Shown here in pieces: positions 1 to 7,385 of a DNA stretch of 19,854 bases. Each line of letters begins with the position of its first letter. The first letter of the stretch is position 1. The notes under the pieces are model-generated. The model was not told where the DNA came from. It did no database searches and was given only the letters and a program-made list of their open reading frames with translations. Both the position numbers and the translations under genes were made by a program. This stretch comes from an uncultured Eubacteriales bacterium (lineage in GTDB: Bacteria > Bacillota > Clostridia > Monoglobales > Monoglobaceae), in contig CAJKNM010000025.1 of NCBI GenBank assembly GCA_905201285.1, positions 1-19,854 on the forward strand, read 5' to 3'.

Positions 1-24
1 TTATAGAGGTGGAATCAACTTTTT

Positions 25-780
25 ATGAATGAAGATATTATATACGGAAGAAATTCAGTAATTGAAGCTCTTGAATCAGGCCATACGATGGATAAAATTC
101 TGATTCAGGATGGACTCCGTCACTCTCATATCGGGTTAATACGAAATCTCGCAAAGGAACGCGGTATTGTTTATCAGTTCGTCGATAAACGTAAGCTCGA
201 CAGAATGACAGACGGCGAAAACCATCAAGGCGTTGTTGCGCTTGCGGCCGCCCATAAGTATGCAGAGTTAAGCGACATTCTCGCCGCGGCAAGAGCAAAG
301 AACGAACCGCCGTTTATTATAATAGCAGACGGAATAACCGACCCTCACAACCTCGGAAGCATAATCAGAACCGCAAACGCCTCAGGCGCACACGGCGTGG
401 TTATTCCCAAAAACAGAAGTGTCTCTTTAAACTCGGTTGTGGCTAAGGTTTCGGCCGGTGCGGTTGAATACACACCTGTCGCGAGGGTAACAAATATTGC
501 TCAGACACTTGACCTTCTGAAAAAGGAAGGACTTTGGATTGCCGGAACGGCTCTTGAAGCAGAGGAATATTGCTATCAGAGTGATTTAACCGGTCCGCTC
601 GGAATCGTTATCGGAAGCGAGGGCGAAGGAATGAGCCGAATTGTACGCGAGCATTGTGATTTTCTGATTAAGATTCCAATGCTCGGTCAGATTGAATCAT
701 TAAACGCCTCGGTTGCGGCAGGAGTTTTAATGTATGAAGCGGTAAGACAGCGTAATAAATTGACAGGAGATAAAAAATGA
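25..780 (+). CDS. rlmB: 23S rRNA (guanosine-2'-O-)-methyltransferase RlmB, SpoU/TrmH family
   Basis: SPOUT-class enzyme that uses S-adenosylmethionine to methylate a ribose 2'-OH in 23S rRNA (G2251 in E. coli). The N-terminal ~75 residues (YGRNSVIEALESG onward) match the substrate-binding domain. The catalytic SpoU domain shows all three family motifs: ADGITDPHNLGSIIRTA (N109, R115), IGSEGEGMS (about 197-204) and IPMLGQIESLNASVA (217-231). Length of 251 aa is typical. The start is preceded by AGAGGTGG at 5-12, with rather long spacing. The stop overlaps the next start as ATGA, so translation is probably coupled. The protein could modify a neighbouring position or a tRNA, since SpoU paralogues are hard to separate, but the N-terminal domain favours RlmB. 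Confidence 0.93.
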   Translation: MNEDIIYGRNSVIEALESGHTMDKILIQDGLRHSHIGLIRNLAKERGIVYQFVDKRKLDRMTDGENHQGVVALAAAHKYAELSDILAAARAKNEPPFIIIADGITDPHNLGSIIRTANASGAHGVVIPKNRSVSLNSVVAKVSAGAVEYTPVARVTNIAQTLDLLKKEGLWIAGTALEAEEYCYQSDLTGPLGIVIGSEGEGMSRIVREHCDFLIKIPMLGQIESLNASVAAGVLMYEAVRQRNKLTGDKK

Positions 781-1553
781 GACTTTTAGCAATAGGTGAC
801 ATAAACGGCGAAAGCGGCAGGGAATTTGTCTATAATAACCTCAGCAGGATTTTGAGCCGATACAAGATTGACTTCTGCGTTGCTAACGCAGAGAATTCGG
901 CTGAGCCAAACGGTATAACACATAACATCGCAAACACTCTTATACAATGCGGCGTTGATGTCATCACTATGGGAAATCACACCTATGACAATAAGGAGTC
1001 TGCCTCTGTGCTGGAAGATAACAGCCGCGTTATACGCCCATTAAACTTCCCGCCCGAAGCAGAGGGTATGGGCTACACAATATGCGACCTCGGGAATGTT
1101 CGTGTCGCCGTCATAAATGCGTCAGGCCGAATCAATATGACCCCTGTTGACTGTCCTTTTTCAGCGGTAGAAAGGCTCTTGCCTAAGCTCGACGCCGAGG
1201 TAATTGTAATAGACTTTCACGCAGATGCCACAAGTGAGAAGATAGCCTTTGCCAACTTCCTCGACGGAAGGGTCAGCGCGGTTTTCGGCACACATACCCA
1301 TGTACAGACCGCTGACGAGAGGATTCTCCCGAACGGCACAGGATTCATTTGCGATTTGGGTATGACCGGGGTTGAAGATTCCGTTCTCGGCGTCAAGAAG
1401 GAAATTATAATCGAGCATATGCGAATGCCCGTCAAACGTGTACGTTTTGAAAAGGCACAGGGTGAAGCGTGGTTTCACGCCTGCATATTCGATATAGATG
1501 AAAAAAGCGGTAAAACAACCGCGGTTGAGCGGCTTCGCTTCAACCGCCTTTGA
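777..1553 (+). CDS. ymdB: YmdB-family metallophosphoesterase (TIGR00282)
   Basis: Calcineurin-like dinuclear metal phosphodiesterase. The Bacillus subtilis homologue YmdB hydrolyses 2',3'-cyclic nucleotides and affects biofilm and motility decisions. Metal-ligand motifs are all visible: GDINGESG (D8), NAENSA (E39, N40), MGNHTYDN (N67, H68), IDFHAD (H148) and GTHTHVQTAD (H173, H175). Length of 258 aa is normal. It starts inside the rlmB stop codon (ATGA overlap), so it belongs to the same transcript. In many Firmicutes ymdB sits beside the RNase Y gene; here it sits beside an rRNA methyltransferase. RNA-fragment turnover is a plausible role, inferred from the family only. Confidence 0.9.
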   Translation: MRLLAIGDINGESGREFVYNNLSRILSRYKIDFCVANAENSAEPNGITHNIANTLIQCGVDVITMGNHTYDNKESASVLEDNSRVIRPLNFPPEAEGMGYTICDLGNVRVAVINASGRINMTPVDCPFSAVERLLPKLDAEVIVIDFHADATSEKIAFANFLDGRVSAVFGTHTHVQTADERILPNGTGFICDLGMTGVEDSVLGVKKEIIIEHMRMPVKRVRFEKAQGEAWFHACIFDIDEKSGKTTAVERLRFNRL

Positions 1554-1571
1554 TGCAGACAGGAGACCAAT

Positions 1572-2366
1572 ATGAGTTTTTATGAATATAATTGTGATGA
1601 CAGAATGTATTTAAAGTCTACACTTATGCCGGACTCTGAGATTTCGTACGGCTTTACCTCCGCCCTCGGCGGGGTAAGCCACGGGAAAATCACCGGTCTG
1701 AATTTAGGTTTCAGAGTTCATGATGATGAGACTTCGGTCAGAGAAAATTATCGGCTTCTTTCAAATGACCTCGGCATAGACTTAAACCGTACCGTCCTTG
1801 CAAAACAGACGCATACAGACAACATAAGAATAGTCACCGAAGCCGATTGCGGCAAGGGAATCGTCCGCACAAGCGACATTAAGGATACCGACGGACTTAT
1901 TACTAATATTCCCTCAATCGCGCTTATTGTTTTTTCTGCTGACTGTGTTCCGATTCTGTTTTTTGACCCAAAAAACAGCGTTGTTGCCGCTGTACATTCA
2001 GGTTGGCGCGGTACAGTCAAAAAAATCGCGGCACGATGCGTGGATATTATGAGTAATACTTTTAAATGTAATCCTAAGGATATTCTTGTTGCTGTCGGCC
2101 CGTCAATCGGCCCGTGTTGTTTTGAATTCGGAAGCGATGCCCCGGATTATTTTGACGAAAAATATCGGAAGAAGCTGCAAAGCGGCAAGTTTATGATAGA
2201 CCTGCCCCATATGATTTCGGACACACTTACCGAAAGAGGAATTCCCGGCGAAAACATTGATATAAGCAGTGTTTGTACTGTTTGTAACAGCGATAAATAT
2301 TATTCATACCGGGCACATAAAGAGCACACCGGTCGGCAAGGTGCGGTAATAATGCTTAAAGGCTGA
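1572..2366 (+). CDS. pgeF: peptidoglycan editing factor PgeF (YfiH/YlmD, multicopper-polyphenol oxidase family)
   Basis: Cytoplasmic enzyme of the DUF152/Cu-oxidase_4 family. E. coli PgeF removes wrongly incorporated L-Ser from peptidoglycan precursors, and other members act on purine nucleosides. The three zinc/copper ligand motifs are present: KQTHTDNI (H81), FSADCVPILFFDP (C125) and VAAVHSGWRGTVKK (H142), followed by VGPSIGPCCFEFG. At 264 aa it is full length. AGGAG seven bases upstream supports the start. It lies 18 bases after ymdB and 7 before dinB, so it is co-transcribed. Older annotations call this family laccase domain protein, which is misleading. Confidence 0.92.
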   Translation: MSFYEYNCDDRMYLKSTLMPDSEISYGFTSALGGVSHGKITGLNLGFRVHDDETSVRENYRLLSNDLGIDLNRTVLAKQTHTDNIRIVTEADCGKGIVRTSDIKDTDGLITNIPSIALIVFSADCVPILFFDPKNSVVAAVHSGWRGTVKKIAARCVDIMSNTFKCNPKDILVAVGPSIGPCCFEFGSDAPDYFDEKYRKKLQSGKFMIDLPHMISDTLTERGIPGENIDISSVCTVCNSDKYYSYRAHKEHTGRQGAVIMLKG

Positions 2367-2373
2367 TGATATT

Positions 2374-3570
2374 ATGAGAAAGATAATACATTTGGATATG
2401 GACGCATTTTTCGCTTCAATCGAAGAACGCGATAACCCCGAGCTTAAAAATAAACCCGTAATTGTCGGTGCGCCTCCCGGTACGCGCGGGGTCGTTTCGA
2501 CCTGCAACTACCTTGCCCGAAAGTTTGGGGTTCACTCTGCAATGAGCAGCAGAGAGGCATACCAAAGATGCCCTGATGCTGTTTTTGTCAACCCGCATTT
2601 TTCAAAGTATAAAGAAGCGTCAAGCGAAGTGCATAAAATTATGTCACAGTACACGGATATGATTGAATTTGTATCTCTTGATGAGGGATATATGGACGTG
2701 ACAGGAAGCGAGCTTCTTTTCGGCTCGGCCGAGAAAATAGCAAGGGAACTCAAAGAGCTTGTATTTAAAACTGTCGGTGTGACCTGCTCTGTTGGGGTCG
2801 GATATTCAATGATGAGCGCAAAATGCGCAAGTGAAGAAAAGAAGCCTAACGGTTTTTTTGTCATATCCTCACCCGAAGAATTTTGTGAATTAATGCACCC
2901 GAGAAGCGTTCGCGAGCTTTACGGAATAGGCGGAAAGACCGCAGAGAGACTTTTTTCTATGGGCATCAAGACCATAGGTCAGCTTGCAAATCAGCCGCCC
3001 GAACGTTTAAGGCATCTCGGTCCGTCCGGAGAAGAGCTTATAAAACACGCAAGGGGAATAGACAGCCGTAAGGTCACGGCTAACTCGACCCCAAAATCGA
3101 TAGGCAGAGAAACAACATTTTTAAAAGATACCTTAGATAAAAACCTATTATATGATACTCTGCTTCTGCTTTCAGAGGATGTTAGCTATCGGCTCTATCT
3201 ACGCGGCCTATGGTGCAAGACTGTCACTCTTAAAATAAAATTTTCCGATATGAAGAGTATCACCCGCGCCCAATCCGGTCGTTATCTTAAAAATTCTGAT
3301 GAAATATATAAAGCCGCCAAAGAAATACTTGACTGTCAAAGCCTAACCAAACCGGTTCGGCTGATTGGCGTAACGGGTTCAAATCTGACCGACAAGGCAT
3401 ATGTTCAGCTTTCGTTTGACGATTCGGATTTGGCTGAAAACAATGTTCTTGGGAATACAATATTTAACATCAAACAAAGATTCGGCAGGGAAAAGCTTAA
3501 AACCGCAAAGGAAATCGTCGCTGAAGCACATCTCGCCGATGAATACAATAAATCTAAAAATATGAAATGA
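2374..3570 (+). CDS. dinB: DNA polymerase IV (Y-family translesion polymerase)
   Basis: Error-prone Y-family polymerase that bypasses damaged template bases. The palm catalytic carboxylates are visible in HLDMDAFFASIEE (D8) and SLDEGYMDV (D103, E104). CNYLARKFGVHSAM is the standard finger/palm signature, and YGIGGKTAERL marks the helix-hairpin-helix thumb. Near the C terminus QLSF (345-348) resembles a beta-clamp-binding motif. Length of 398 aa fits the family. The ribosome binding site is weak (AAAGG overlapping the end of pgeF), suggesting translation by coupling. It sits in a constitutive-looking housekeeping cluster, and no SOS box was seen immediately upstream. Confidence 0.95.
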   Translation: MRKIIHLDMDAFFASIEERDNPELKNKPVIVGAPPGTRGVVSTCNYLARKFGVHSAMSSREAYQRCPDAVFVNPHFSKYKEASSEVHKIMSQYTDMIEFVSLDEGYMDVTGSELLFGSAEKIARELKELVFKTVGVTCSVGVGYSMMSAKCASEEKKPNGFFVISSPEEFCELMHPRSVRELYGIGGKTAERLFSMGIKTIGQLANQPPERLRHLGPSGEELIKHARGIDSRKVTANSTPKSIGRETTFLKDTLDKNLLYDTLLLLSEDVSYRLYLRGLWCKTVTLKIKFSDMKSITRAQSGRYLKNSDEIYKAAKEILDCQSLTKPVRLIGVTGSNLTDKAYVQLSFDDSDLAENNVLGNTIFNIKQRFGREKLKTAKEIVAEAHLADEYNKSKNMK

Positions 3571-3580
3571 GGTAGAAAAA

Positions 3581-3820
3581 ATGAGACTTGATAAATATTT
3601 AAAGGTTTCTCGCCTGATAAAGCGAAGAACTGTTGCAAACGAAGCCTGTGACAGCGGACGAGTCACCGTAAACGGAAAGGTTGCACGCGCGTCATATGAC
3701 ATAAAGGTCGGTGACGAAATAACAATCACCTTTGGTGCTAAACCCCTCTCTGTCAAAGTCCTCGAAGTAAAGGATACCGCTTTTAAGGATGCGGCCCGCA
3801 CAATGTACGAGGTTATTTAA
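3581..3820 (+). CDS. rqcP: S4-domain RNA-binding protein, RqcP/YabO-HslR type
   Basis: Small S4 RNA-binding protein. In B. subtilis RqcP (YabO) binds stalled 50S-peptidyl-tRNA complexes and works with RqcH to add C-terminal alanine tails. The S4 fold is evident from the first residue: MRLDKYLKVSRLIKRRTVAN, followed by GRVTVNGKVARASYDIKVGD, then a basic beta-strand. Length of 79 aa is typical. GAGGT lies 8 bases upstream. It is the last gene of the plus-strand cluster, directly before a strong terminator. HslR-like heat-shock proteins share the fold, but the short length favours RqcP. Confidence 0.85.
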   Translation: MRLDKYLKVSRLIKRRTVANEACDSGRVTVNGKVARASYDIKVGDEITITFGAKPLSVKVLEVKDTAFKDAARTMYEVI

Positions 3821-3829
3821 AGAATTTTT

Positions 3830-3865
3830 AAAATGGGTGATTACCATACGGTAATCACCCATTTT
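3830..3865. terminator. bidirectional intrinsic terminator between rqcP and mgsA
   Basis: Perfect 16-bp inverted repeat (AAAATGGGTGATTACC and its complement) around the tetraloop ATAC. It is flanked by T-rich sequence on the right for plus-strand transcripts, and the outer A/T arms give a U-run for minus-strand transcripts. It lies 10 bases after the rqcP stop and 2 before the mgsA stop, so it serves both convergent transcripts. Confidence 0.92.
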
Positions 3866-3867
3866 AA

Positions 3868-4272
3868 TTATTTTTTAGGATTCACTATATCTCTCCAGCC
3901 TAAATCGCCGCGATCGATTCCCATAATAAGAACCTCAGCAGTGGCAACATTTGTTGCCAGTGGTATATTATGCACATCACAAAGTCTGAAAATCGAATTA
4001 ACATCAGGTTCATGCGGCTGTGCGGTAAGAGGGTCACGGAAAAACAAAACAGCATCAATTTCATTGTAGGCGATTCTCGCACCTATCTGTTGATCGCCGC
4101 CCTCGGGACCCGGCAAAAATTTTTTTATAGGTAAACCGGTTGCATCCTCAACCACATTACCTGTTGTTCCTGTTGCAAATAACTTATGCTGTTTTAGTAT
4201 AGCACTATACGCAATACAAAAATCAACCATAAGTTCCTTTTTCTTATCATGTGCAATTAATGCGATGTTCAT
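3868..4272 (-). CDS. mgsA: methylglyoxal synthase
   Basis: Converts dihydroxyacetone phosphate to methylglyoxal plus phosphate, an overflow bypass of lower glycolysis. The characteristic motifs are LPGPEGGDQQIGARIA (catalytic Asp60), FFRDPLTAQPHEPDV (Asp80, His87, Asp90) and IPLATNVATAEVLI. The start is set by GGAGG five bases upstream of ATG at 4270-4272; an upstream in-frame GTG overlaps that ribosome binding site and is unlikely. The resulting 134 aa is close to the family norm. A strong promoter precedes it (4366-4394), so it is expressed apart from mrdA, and it ends at the shared convergent terminator. Confidence 0.94.
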   Translation of the reverse strand: MNIALIAHDKKKELMVDFCIAYSAILKQHKLFATGTTGNVVEDATGLPIKKFLPGPEGGDQQIGARIAYNEIDAVLFFRDPLTAQPHEPDVNSIFRLCDVHNIPLATNVATAEVLIMGIDRGDLGWRDIVNPKK

Positions 4273-4365
4273 TGTAACCTCCACCCTTTTCTATATAATT
4301 AAACGCTTTATAATAAACAAATCTATTGGTTCTGTTAGAAAAAGCATTTTACTCATCATAGATAC

Positions 4366-4394
4366 ATTTTACCATAAAAATAACTAAAAGTCAA
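4366..4394 (-). promoter_or_regulatory. sigma-A-type promoter for mgsA
   Basis: Read on the minus strand: TTGACT (4389-4394), a 17-base spacer, then TAAAAT (4366-4371). This lies about 95 bases upstream of the mgsA start and downstream of the mrdA stop. The interval 4285-4444 is otherwise A/T-rich, with no convincing hairpin-plus-U-tract terminator for mrdA, so read-through into mgsA cannot be excluded. Confidence 0.75.
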
Positions 4395-4444
4395 AGATAT
4401 TTTTATAAATTTTTGGCTTTTTTATAAAAAACTTTCAAGTAACA

Positions 4445-6817
4445 CTATAATGTACCGTTTCCCTCTGATGAATCAGTCTTAGGAGGTTCAGCGTCCGGCT
4501 GCTTTCCCTTCGGTTGATTTGACGGAGAATTCGACGTACTTCCGCTGTTTTTTGACTTATTTGAGGACTTCTCGGATGACGTTCCCGAGCTTCCGGCATT
4601 TCCGTTCGTCCTTTCATTTGCCTTTCCTGATATTGCCTTTGCATTCTCGGCTTCTTCTTTTTTCTCGCTGTCGACGGTTTTGTCATCCGCCTTAAACGTT
4701 CCATCTTTTATCTGCATATAAGCGTCAAAAACCTCGCGTGCAACCGCCGCCGGAAAGCCGCTGTTTGCGCCATGCTCTATAATAACCGCAATAACAATCT
4801 CCGGGTCATCATACGGAGCAAACCCGACAAACAAAACATTATCCGCACCGCCGGGAACCTCAGCAGTACCCGTTTTACCCGCCGCTTTATATTTGGCGCT
4901 CGCAAAGGCGGATGATGCCGTTCCCGATGAAACAACCCTCCTCATTCCGTCTGTAACCGCCTGATACGTTGCATCCGATATTGGGTTGTCAGCCAAAATC
5001 TCAGGTTCCTTTTTATACACAACATTGTTGTCGCCGTAAGTCAAAACCTCATCCACAAGATGGAGCGAATATCTCTTTCCTTTATTTAAAATCGTGCTTA
5101 CATACGAGGCGAGCTGAGCCGGAGTAAACAAATTGTCTGACTGGCCTATCGCGGTCTGAAGGACATCACCCGGATACCACGTTCCGCCGGCTTTTTCTCT
5201 TTCTTCGGGACTTGCAAGAACACCGGTGCTCTCGCTAAGCTCTATTCCCGTATTCTGACCGAGGCCGAAGTTCGTCGCATACTTATCAATATTCTCTATC
5301 CCCGTCCTGCGGCCTACGTCATAAAAGAAATAGTTACACGATACACCTATTGCCTGGGAAACATTGATTGTTCCGTGAGTCGCACCGGAGGATGAATATA
5401 CCAAACAGGTTGGCTGATATGACGGATAATAGGTGTACTTTCCTAAATCCGTAATATATGTGTCCGGTGAAATGACCCCGGTTTCAAGTGCAGCAATCGA
5501 TGTAAGCGGCTTAAATGTAGAGCCGGGCGAATAGGTTCCGTTAAGAACACGGTTGATAAGCGGCTTTGACTTTGATTTAATCAGCTTATCATAGTCCTCG
5601 TTAAACGTCGACAAATCATAAGTCGGATATGATGCCATCGCAAGGATTCCTCCTGTTTTGGGATTAACAGCTATCGCCGCTCCCGCTCCGTCAGAGCCTG
5701 TCGCCTGAAGTATCTTTTCTTTAAGCGCCTTTTCCATTACTGACTGTAAATCAACATCAAGTGTAAGCCTTGCATAATTTCCCGGCTGTGGCTCTTGACT
5801 TTGAAGTATCTCGGTTACTATGCCGCCTCGATTCATCTCAACACTCTTATAGCCGTCCTTACCCTTCAAATACGGTTCAAGAACTTTTTCAAGACCGTCC
5901 TTACCGATTATATCGTTCATTCCATAACCCTGATCCTTCATAACGGCATACTCTTCGGCGTAGATACGGCCTGTTCTTCCTAAAATATGCGCCGCCATAG
6001 TTCCGTGAGTAAAAGACCTTACCGGTTCGATTTCTACGCCGATTCCCGGAAAGTCCATAAACTGTTCTTTGATTTTCTGAACGGCAAGCTCATCTATATC
6101 CCTTGCCAATGTATAAGGATTCTTCTCGCTGAAGCGTGCCTTTTCCATTGCATATCTGATAGCGGTAACAGCCATCGATTTTTTTTCGTCATAATCAGAA
6201 GATACCGAATACTTCTTTTTGTAATATTCAAAAATCTGTTTTTCCGAACTGAAGTCTGTCAGCTTGTTGGTTTTTTTCCACTCTTCAAGCTTTTCCTGCT
6301 CCTGCTGCTTCTTCTGCTCTTTTTCTTCCCTATCGGATTCTGTCACACCGGAATCTGTTTGTTCATCTTTATTTTTTGACGTTTTAGCGTTTTTATTGAG
6401 CTTAACGCCCTCTACCTCACGGGTTCCTCCGTTTTCTTCTATAGAAAAATCATATTCAAGCTCGCCCGTTTTTTTATTCAGAATAAGCGGGAAGGTGCTT
6501 TCGATTTCATCACCGTATTCAGCGACAATAGCCGCAGTATTATAGAGATTTTCGTTAAGCTCATCATCCGAGATATTGACCTTTTGAACCTGAACGGTAT
6601 AACCTGTCCGATTTTCCACCAACGGCCTGTTCTTTTTATCGACAATTTCTCCTCTGGGCGCAGCAATAGAATATGCACGCACAAGCCTTCGGTTAGATTG
6701 TTCCTCATATTGAGAGCCTTTAACTATTTGTAAGTCAACAAGTCTGACAACACAGGCAAGTGCAAGCAGAACAACAAATACTATAATTATATTAAGTCTC
6801 CTGCTGAAATCCTTCAA
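4445..6817 (-). CDS. mrdA: penicillin-binding protein 2, class B transpeptidase of the elongasome
   Basis: Monofunctional D,D-transpeptidase that cross-links lateral-wall peptidoglycan, a partner of MreCD and RodA. One N-terminal membrane segment (about 9-25), then the PBP dimerisation region with RGEIVDKKNRPL. The penicillin-binding domain has all three active-site motifs: STFK (S433-K436), SCN (493-495) and KTG (648-650). It is larger than many PBP2 proteins (790 aa) for two reasons. A charged Lys/Glu/Gln-rich insertion lies at about 140-215 in the non-catalytic part, and a Ser/Asn/Lys/Gly-rich low-complexity tail runs from about 711 to 790. It is the last gene of the mreBCD operon, 34 bases after mreD. 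The product is anchored in the membrane with its bulk outside. Confidence 0.95.
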   Translation of the reverse strand: MKDFSRRLNIIIVFVVLLALACVVRLVDLQIVKGSQYEEQSNRRLVRAYSIAAPRGEIVDKKNRPLVENRTGYTVQVQKVNISDDELNENLYNTAAIVAEYGDEIESTFPLILNKKTGELEYDFSIEENGGTREVEGVKLNKNAKTSKNKDEQTDSGVTESDREEKEQKKQQEQEKLEEWKKTNKLTDFSSEKQIFEYYKKKYSVSSDYDEKKSMAVTAIRYAMEKARFSEKNPYTLARDIDELAVQKIKEQFMDFPGIGVEIEPVRSFTHGTMAAHILGRTGRIYAEEYAVMKDQGYGMNDIIGKDGLEKVLEPYLKGKDGYKSVEMNRGGIVTEILQSQEPQPGNYARLTLDVDLQSVMEKALKEKILQATGSDGAGAAIAVNPKTGGILAMASYPTYDLSTFNEDYDKLIKSKSKPLINRVLNGTYSPGSTFKPLTSIAALETGVISPDTYITDLGKYTYYPSYQPTCLVYSSSGATHGTINVSQAIGVSCNYFFYDVGRRTGIENIDKYATNFGLGQNTGIELSESTGVLASPEEREKAGGTWYPGDVLQTAIGQSDNLFTPAQLASYVSTILNKGKRYSLHLVDEVLTYGDNNVVYKKEPEILADNPISDATYQAVTDGMRRVVSSGTASSAFASAKYKAAGKTGTAEVPGGADNVLFVGFAPYDDPEIVIAVIIEHGANSGFPAAVAREVFDAYMQIKDGTFKADDKTVDSEKKEEAENAKAISGKANERTNGNAGSSGTSSEKSSNKSKNSGSTSNSPSNQPKGKQPDAEPPKTDSSEGNGTL

Positions 6818-6851
6818 ATTATCCGTCCCCTTCTTTCATTATGGAATATCT

Positions 6852-7361
6852 TCAAAACAGCCGTTTTACTTTAATCAATCCAAAGCTTTTCCGCATAGGA
6901 ATAAACAAAACAAATGCAGCGGCCGCCGAGTATAACGCCTTAGGTAAAATTGTTTTTATAAAGGCCGTAACAAACCGTAAGTCTCCCCACACCATTTTGT
7001 ATGCGGCAAAGTATAATATTCCGCAGAGCAGAGAATTTGCAAAAACAAAAACCGCGTCCGCTGTCGCGCTGTCGCTGCTTATATACCTCTCGTTTAACAT
7101 TCCGGTTGCGAGACCGGCATACATATATAAGATCGCATTCATTCCAACCATTCTGCCGATAATCATATCAAGTGCCAGTCCGAACACAAAGCCGCATATT
7201 GCTCCGTCCCACATACCGCGAAGCATAGCCGCACAAATTACAAATATCAAAAACAAATCAGGGCTAACCCCGAAAATTCCTATCCACTGAACTATGGTCG
7301 GCTGAAATAATGCGATTATGAACAGCCAGACAAGATAAAATAATATTTTAAACTTTTTCAT
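6852..7361 (-). CDS. mreD: rod shape-determining membrane protein MreD
   Basis: Polytopic inner-membrane partner of MreC in the elongation complex. The 169-aa protein is almost entirely hydrophobic, with about five to six predicted membrane helices. The first is roughly residues 5-28, and others include VSPDLFLIFVICAAML and GAICGFVFGLALDMI, a family-typical D/G-containing helix. Identity rests on size, hydrophobicity, these features and its place between mreC and mrdA. The start has GAAGGG about ten bases upstream. The long plus-strand reading frame over the same region is its antisense shadow. Confidence 0.9.
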   Translation of the reverse strand: MKKFKILFYLVWLFIIALFQPTIVQWIGIFGVSPDLFLIFVICAAMLRGMWDGAICGFVFGLALDMIIGRMVGMNAILYMYAGLATGMLNERYISSDSATADAVFVFANSLLCGILYFAAYKMVWGDLRFVTAFIKTILPKALYSAAAAFVLFIPMRKSFGLIKVKRLF

Positions 7362-7385
7362 CGCATTTCAACCCTTCGTATAACT

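Noticed and set aside
3381..3430. Possible frameshift or truncation of dinB near the C terminus
   Set aside because: The frame runs intact to a normal-length 398-aa product with the clamp-binding-like QLSF motif.
3833..4069. 78-aa plus-strand frame over mgsA
   Set aside because: It begins in the terminator hairpin and is antisense to conserved mgsA motifs.
5987..6545. Two Phe/Leu/Ser-rich plus-strand frames
   Set aside because: Antisense to the charged insertion of PBP2; Lys/Glu codons complement to Phe/Leu/Ser codons, so no real gene is indicated.
6841..7290. 149-aa plus-strand open frame
   Set aside because: Antisense shadow of mreD; its Ile/Ala-rich text comes from complementing a hydrophobic membrane protein.
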